DNA from: G039029935 sp039029935
GTDB taxonomy: Bacteria > Chloroflexota > Anaerolineae > Caldilineales > Caldilineaceae
Direction: 5' to 3'
Length of the DNA: 10,939 nt
NCBI GenBank assembly: GCA_039029935.1
Contig: JBCCFC010000341.1
Coordinates: forward strand, 1 to 10,939
Below are positions 7,349-10,939 of the stretch, piece by piece. The notes under the pieces were generated by a model. That model searched no databases. It had not been told where the DNA came from and saw only the letters and a program-made list of their open reading frames with translations. Position 1 is the first letter of the stretch; each line of letters begins with the position of its first letter. A program made the translations under genes and the position numbers.

Positions 7349-7377
7349 AGTTGTGTAGACATCTTATCTACACAACT
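7349..7377 (+). promoter_or_regulatory. Strong hairpin in the leader of the secreted-protein gene
   Basis: AGTTGTGTAGA (7349-7359) pairs perfectly with TCTACACAACT (7367-7377) over a 7-nt loop. It ends 8 nt before the ribosome site AAAGG (7386-7390) and 21 nt before the GTG start. The close spacing suggests a 5' leader element affecting translation or mRNA stability. Since only CTCTTC follows it, intrinsic termination is less likely. Confidence 0.5.
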
Positions 7378-7385
7378 CTTCGTAG

Positions 7386-7390
7386 AAAGG
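7386..7390 (+). promoter_or_regulatory. Shine-Dalgarno AAAGG selecting a GTG start
   Basis: AAAGG lies 8 nt before GTG at 7399, supporting that start over a TTG at 7351 which sits inside the leader hairpin. Confidence 0.65.
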
Positions 7391-7398
7391 ATAAAGCA

Positions 7399-8121
7399 GT
7401 GAAACACATAGTACAACTCGTACAAAAGAACAGGTCGAGACAGATATTGCAATATGTTCTGAAACATAGCAAAAGGCATATAGCGAATCAAGTCATGCCT
7501 CGGCCAATGCGCAAGCTAATGTTGTTGACCATAGCCATCATGATGTCGTTCTTATTGACGCCAGTTCAGCTTGATGTGAGGGCATCTCATGTAGAGCGGT
7601 CAACATTAACAGAATCGACAACCACCAATGCACCTAGCGTCCATTGGTGGGGGACGCAATGTCATGAGAAGAGAGAGGTGACTGATTGTCGAGACCTGAA
7701 TACGGGAACGAAGTTTCAGATTTCTAATCAGGATAATATGCAGTCAATTGAGATTGTGACAGCCCCACCCGATGGAGCCGAAGGGTTAACCAGCGCGGCA
7801 GATCAATTCACCCCAACCGATGTGTTATTTTACATCGATATTCTCAACAGCGAAACAAGGGAAGGAATCACCCAATTTCAGCCAGCAATGGAGGTCCGAG
7901 TGCCTTATAATGCTCACAGTGTTGATGGCTTTGGTGAGTTAGATAGGTTAACAGTGGGGTGGTGGAATGGACTATACTGGCAAGTTTTTTCGGAGGTTGA
8001 GATTCACGGTTATCTCTATCGGGGCTTTCTCTATGTCGAGTTGACCGATATTGAACAGCTCCCTCCCCAGTCAAAAGGTGTGCTACAGGGGGGCAGTTTT
8101 TGGGCGATAGGCGGGTACTAA
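7399..8121 (+). CDS. Secreted protein of unknown family, beta-sandwich-like
   Basis: A 240-residue protein (GTG start) that I cannot place in a named family. The N-terminus is long and basic for about 39 residues, followed by a hydrophobic segment (40-57, KLMLLTIAIMMSFLLTPVQL) and a possible signal peptidase I site after VRA (about 62), so export is likely. If translation began instead at MPRPMRKLM (Met33) the signal peptide would have a more normal length, but no ribosome site precedes that Met. The mature part is Thr/Ser-rich at first, then has two cysteines (88 and 97) that may form a disulfide, and a run of predicted strands with VLFYIDILN, AMEVRVPY and LTVGWWNGLYWQVF (142-197). That strand pattern, with a YxxD-like turn before a W-rich strand, recalls ZU5-like extracellular domains, as a weak guess. 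It is probably co-transcribed with the large surface protein 49 bp downstream. Confidence 0.75.
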   Translation: MKHIVQLVQKNRSRQILQYVLKHSKRHIANQVMPRPMRKLMLLTIAIMMSFLLTPVQLDVRASHVERSTLTESTTTNAPSVHWWGTQCHEKREVTDCRDLNTGTKFQISNQDNMQSIEIVTAPPDGAEGLTSAADQFTPTDVLFYIDILNSETREGITQFQPAMEVRVPYNAHSVDGFGELDRLTVGWWNGLYWQVFSEVEIHGYLYRGFLYVELTDIEQLPPQSKGVLQGGSFWAIGGY

Positions 8122-8170
8122 TTATGCCTGTGATTTGGCGATAGAGATTATTAAGGAGTAATTATACCAA

Positions 8171-10939
8171 ATGTATACAAAAGATAAACCGCTTATTGAA
8201 CATCATCGAGAATACCATTCGCTCCGACACACAAGCCTCATTCTTGGTGGGCTGATCATCATTCTCGCGTATTTATTGATCCCCAATTGGACGAGACAGC
8301 CTGCTACAGTCAGTGCCAGCGGAGATTCCATTGGGGGAGTGATACCGCTTACTGACACTCTTAAGGATGTCAATATTGATGGCCCTACGTCGGGCACGGT
8401 GGGTACCGGATATATATTTACAGCAACAGCACAGTTTGTTAATCTGGGAGATATAGTTCATCCCGAAGATCCCAGTGAAATCATCACTACCACGCCTATC
8501 CCTATCACAACCACTGTTCCCGTCACCGACACAGATGGCATTTCAGATAACGTTGACGACGACTCAACCTCAACGACGGTTCACGTCACAGATACACTGC
8601 CTGCCACAGTGGACCCAGCGGTGTCACCTGACGATGTACAATTCGTCATCACGACCCCTGTCACAAGCCCCGTCACTGTAGCGACCCCCACCAACGGCAT
8701 GACGACGACGGTGAATCAGTCATTGTTAACCTATGAGTGGCTTGCGGATGAGCAATCACCCATCATCAGCCAAAGCGACATCACCAATACAGTGGTCTAT
8801 ACATGGACCACGCCGGGTGTGAAGGTCATTGTCTTGAGTGTGACCAATCAAAATGGTGTTGTAAGTACTACCCATACGATTACTATTTCACCAACGCCAA
8901 CACCAACCCACACGCCGACGAATACACCGACTGCAACCAGCACACCGACTGCGACGGGTACGCCGACGAATACACCGACTGTAACGAGTACGCCAACTGC
9001 GACGGGTACGCCGACGAATACACCGACTGTAACGAGTACGCCAACTGCGACGGGTGAGTCAACGAATACACCGACTGTAACGAGTACGCCAACTGCGACG
9101 GGTGAGTCAACGAATACACCGACTGTAACGAGTACGCCAACTGCGACGGGTGAGTCAACGAATACACCGACTGTAACGAGTACGCCAACTGCGACGGATG
9201 AGCCGACGAATACACCGACTGTAACGAGTACGCCAACTGCGACGGATGAGCCGACGAATACATCGACTGTGACGAATACACCGACGAATACATCGACTGT
9301 GACGAATACACCGACAGCGAGTAGTACGCCAACGGCAACGGTTACACCGACGGACACATCGACACTGACGGGTACAACAGTGCAGACCGCCATTACCAGT
9401 GGCGCGTGGAGTGACCCTGTTACATGGGGTCCCAGCGGTATACCAACGGCGGACGATGTGGTCTTGATTCCGGAAGGATTTGAGATTTCTGTCTCAACGG
9501 CGATTACGGTCGAATCGCTGACCAATCAGGGCTTACTGGTGGCAATAGCGGGGCAGAATATTCAGATTCATGTCAACGACGTACTCTCCAATATAGGGCA
9601 GATTCGTAGCGGTGAACCCTTAGCTGGTGTCGCTATGAAACAGGCAGCAAGAACTGCGCGGTCACATACCAATGCCTGTGCTGGCATAACGGGCATCGCT
9701 GGCACAGATATCTTGCTGTCTGGCGCAGCCCTGTCCAATACAGGGTGGGTGATTGCTGGAAATGGCCTGAATGGTGGGCGTGGTGGTCATATCGAAATGA
9801 ACGCAACTCAGAGCTTCCATAACACGGGTACGGGCGCAATCCTGAGTGGCAACGGTGATGATGGCTTGGCTGGCAACGGCGGTGGTCCGGGCGGTGACAT
9901 TACCATTTCTGTGGGACCTCCCACCAGCGGTAACGGTTTCACCAACGATGGCATTATCCAAGCGGGTGATGGCGGTGATGGCGATGTCTGTGGTGGCAAA
10001 GGGGGCAGCTTTGACATCTTTAGCCAAAACAGCACCAATAGTCTTTACGGCATCATCCGTGCAGGCGATGGCGGCCACACCAGCGATGACACCGCCAACG
10101 CCCATGCTGGCAATGGTGGTAATGGCGAACTCTGGGGTAGCTTGTTTAACTTTTTTGGCTCGCTCACCAACTCAGGCTCAATCGAAGCTGGAAACGGCGG
10201 CGATGGTCACAGAGATGCTGTCAACAATGCACAGGATGCCGGATGCGGCGGCAGCCTTACCTTGGTGGGGTCGTCCGGTGTTGCTCTCTATGGATTGCAC
10301 AATGCTGGCATTAATGGCATTCCCTCGGCGGGTGGTCAATCGTGTTCGCCTGGCTCCGTGTGGATTAACCCAGGCACGGTTATCTTCTCTGATGACACGG
10401 TGATTGGCGGATACGATGTCAGTCTGTCTGGCAATGTCTCGTCGCTCCTTGATCTGAGCAGCCTCAGCGATAATATCATCTGGGCTGGTGGAAATCTCGT
10501 GCTGGCAGTGGGCGAGGATGGTCACGTCGATTTTAGTGATAACAGCGAGAGCATCTTCAACGTCGAGGAGCAGATGATAATCCATGCTGACAATGTTCTC
10601 ACTGACAATGCTATCCCGCTACACGCACTTGCAGGCATTGACCAGGACGATGTAGATATCAAGAAAAGCCGCATCCTGCGCAATGTCTCAACCAGAATCA
10701 ACCCTGATATCGTGACGGTACTGCCTGGCACAACAACATCCATTGCCCTGCGCATCATCAATGCCAGCCCAGCAGTAGACACTTTTACCCTTGTCTCGAC
10801 TATCCCATCGGGCTGGGCCATGCCAGATATCCCCACAGTAATGATGGTCGAGGGGCTTGATAGTCAAGAGATTGACTTCGAGGTCACAGTCCCTGAAAAT
10901 GCACAAGACGATACGATCCATGAGATTGCCATCCAAGTC
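8171..10939 (+). CDS. Large exported multidomain surface protein (partial, no stop in window)
   Basis: The frame is open from ATG 8171 through the last base, 923 codons, and the C-terminus lies outside. AAGGAG (8153-8158) precedes the start by 12 nt. Order of parts: a cytoplasmic tail rich in His/Arg; one membrane segment (21-38) acting as signal or anchor; the opening of a PKD-like domain (about 67-86, NIDGPTSGTVGTGYIFTA); a Thr/Asp-rich insertion (about 87-183); the rest of the PKD-like domain (184-240, TYEWLADEQSP then TTPGVKVIVLSVTNQNGVVS); a Thr-Pro linker (241-400); WSDPVTWGPSGIPTADDV (413-430), a segment seen at the start of G8-like and other adhesin domains; six Gly-rich repeats (521-737); and, from about 839, an Ig-like NEW3-type fold (VLPGTTTSIALRIINAS). 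No catalytic motif is visible. It is most likely a cell-surface adhesin or matrix protein; a carbohydrate-active domain could still follow downstream. Confidence 0.85.
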   Translation, partial: MYTKDKPLIEHHREYHSLRHTSLILGGLIIILAYLLIPNWTRQPATVSASGDSIGGVIPLTDTLKDVNIDGPTSGTVGTGYIFTATAQFVNLGDIVHPEDPSEIITTTPIPITTTVPVTDTDGISDNVDDDSTSTTVHVTDTLPATVDPAVSPDDVQFVITTPVTSPVTVATPTNGMTTTVNQSLLTYEWLADEQSPIISQSDITNTVVYTWTTPGVKVIVLSVTNQNGVVSTTHTITISPTPTPTHTPTNTPTATSTPTATGTPTNTPTVTSTPTATGTPTNTPTVTSTPTATGESTNTPTVTSTPTATGESTNTPTVTSTPTATGESTNTPTVTSTPTATDEPTNTPTVTSTPTATDEPTNTSTVTNTPTNTSTVTNTPTASSTPTATVTPTDTSTLTGTTVQTAITSGAWSDPVTWGPSGIPTADDVVLIPEGFEISVSTAITVESLTNQGLLVAIAGQNIQIHVNDVLSNIGQIRSGEPLAGVAMKQAARTARSHTNACAGITGIAGTDILLSGAALSNTGWVIAGNGLNGGRGGHIEMNATQSFHNTGTGAILSGNGDDGLAGNGGGPGGDITISVGPPTSGNGFTNDGIIQAGDGGDGDVCGGKGGSFDIFSQNSTNSLYGIIRAGDGGHTSDDTANAHAGNGGNGELWGSLFNFFGSLTNSGSIEAGNGGDGHRDAVNNAQDAGCGGSLTLVGSSGVALYGLHNAGINGIPSAGGQSCSPGSVWINPGTVIFSDDTVIGGYDVSLSGNVSSLLDLSSLSDNIIWAGGNLVLAVGEDGHVDFSDNSESIFNVEEQMIIHADNVLTDNAIPLHALAGIDQDDVDIKKSRILRNVSTRINPDIVTVLPGTTTSIALRIINASPAVDTFTLVSTIPSGWAMPDIPTVMMVEGLDSQEIDFEVTVPENAQDDTIHEIAIQV
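8912..9247 (+). repeat. 48-bp minisatellite, 7 tandem copies, encoding the Thr-Pro linker
   Basis: Seven in-frame 48-bp units begin at 8912, 8960, 9008, 9056, 9104, 9152 and 9200, each encoding 16 residues of the type TPTNTPTVTSTPTATG. Units 2 and 3 are identical, as are 4 and 5. The first two codons change along the array from ACG CCG (units 1-3) to GAG TCA (units 4-6) to GAG CCG (unit 7), and the last codon changes from GGT to GAT in units 6 and 7. A second array follows: two exact 30-bp copies at 9254-9283 and 9284-9313. Near-identity at third codon positions points to recent amplification by slippage or unequal recombination. Long antisense open frames here are a by-product of the repeats. 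Confidence 0.95.
9731..10381 (+). repeat. Six degenerate Gly-rich repeats of about 40 residues
   Basis: Within the large surface protein, units start at residues 521, 549, 590, 625, 665 and 706 (spacings 28, 41, 35, 40, 41). The shared pattern is [LF]xNxGxIxAGxGGdG, then a variable Asn/Asp-rich loop, then GxGGxxxI plus a strand. Examples are FTNDGIIQAGDGGDGD and LTNSGSIEAGNGGDGH. Unit 6 is the most divergent. The alternation of short strands and Gly/Asn turns is what a beta-helix or beta-solenoid stalk would show; this is inference from pattern only. Confidence 0.7.

Noticed and set aside
8848..9525. A 225-codon antisense open frame with VGVFVTVGVFV repeats
   Set aside because: It is the complement of the 48-bp minisatellite. 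The + strand frame continues on both sides with domain-like sequence, and the antisense protein is pure low-complexity repeat.
9846..10403. A + strand 185-codon frame starting MATVMMAWLATAVV
   Set aside because: It is an out-of-frame shadow of the Gly-rich part of the large surface protein, whose frame is continuous to the window end.

Overview
The window reads as a chromosomal segment from a free-living bacterium, most likely a member of Chloroflexota. This is an inference. It rests on three things: a secreted protein with long Thr-Pro linkers (TPTNTPTVTSTPTATG type), a PKD-like domain with a GPT...GT.Y.FTA opening and a TWTTPG...VTN.NGVVS..HTITI close of the kind common in that phylum, and a large stand-alone STAND ATPase with TPRs. 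There are no phage or transposase genes and no tRNA, rRNA or CRISPR array that I can see. Gene density is moderate and base composition is fairly even.

Left part (1-3904): a pentapeptide-repeat lipoprotein (105-1223, +) is convergent with a zinc-independent MDR/quinone-oxidoreductase-like enzyme (1299-2288, -). A nested inverted repeat between them probably ends both transcripts. A divergent region of about 245 bp with two small hairpins leads into a complete histidyl-tRNA synthetase (2534-3904, +). These are ordinary housekeeping or metabolic genes with no obvious functional link to each other.

Middle (3905-4602): about 700 bp without a convincing gene but rich in structure. It holds an inverted repeat over the hisS stop, a 116-bp tandem duplication whose two copies are about 83% identical and both keep a perfect 13-bp palindrome, a 14-bp-stem hairpin that looks like a dispersed palindromic repeat, and a TTCCAAAA-type operator candidate just before the next gene.

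Right part (4603-10939): three + strand genes. The first encodes an 872-residue HTH-like/STAND NTPase/winged-helix/TPR protein. After a 177-bp hairpin-rich gap comes a GTG-initiated 240-residue secreted protein of unknown family, then 49 bp later a very large exported multidomain protein that runs off the window (at least 923 residues). That last protein has an N-terminal membrane segment, a PKD-like domain interrupted by a Thr/Asp-rich insertion, a Thr-Pro linker encoded by a 48-bp minisatellite, a WSDPVTWG (G8-like) segment, six Gly-rich repeats of about 40 residues, and the start of a NEW3-like Ig fold. The last two genes look like one transcription unit encoding cell-surface proteins. Whether the STAND protein controls them is only a hypothesis.

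The most interesting parts are the STAND regulator with its own possible operator, the duplicated palindrome upstream, and the repeat architecture of the giant surface protein. I see no compelling evidence for a complete, entirely new biological system.
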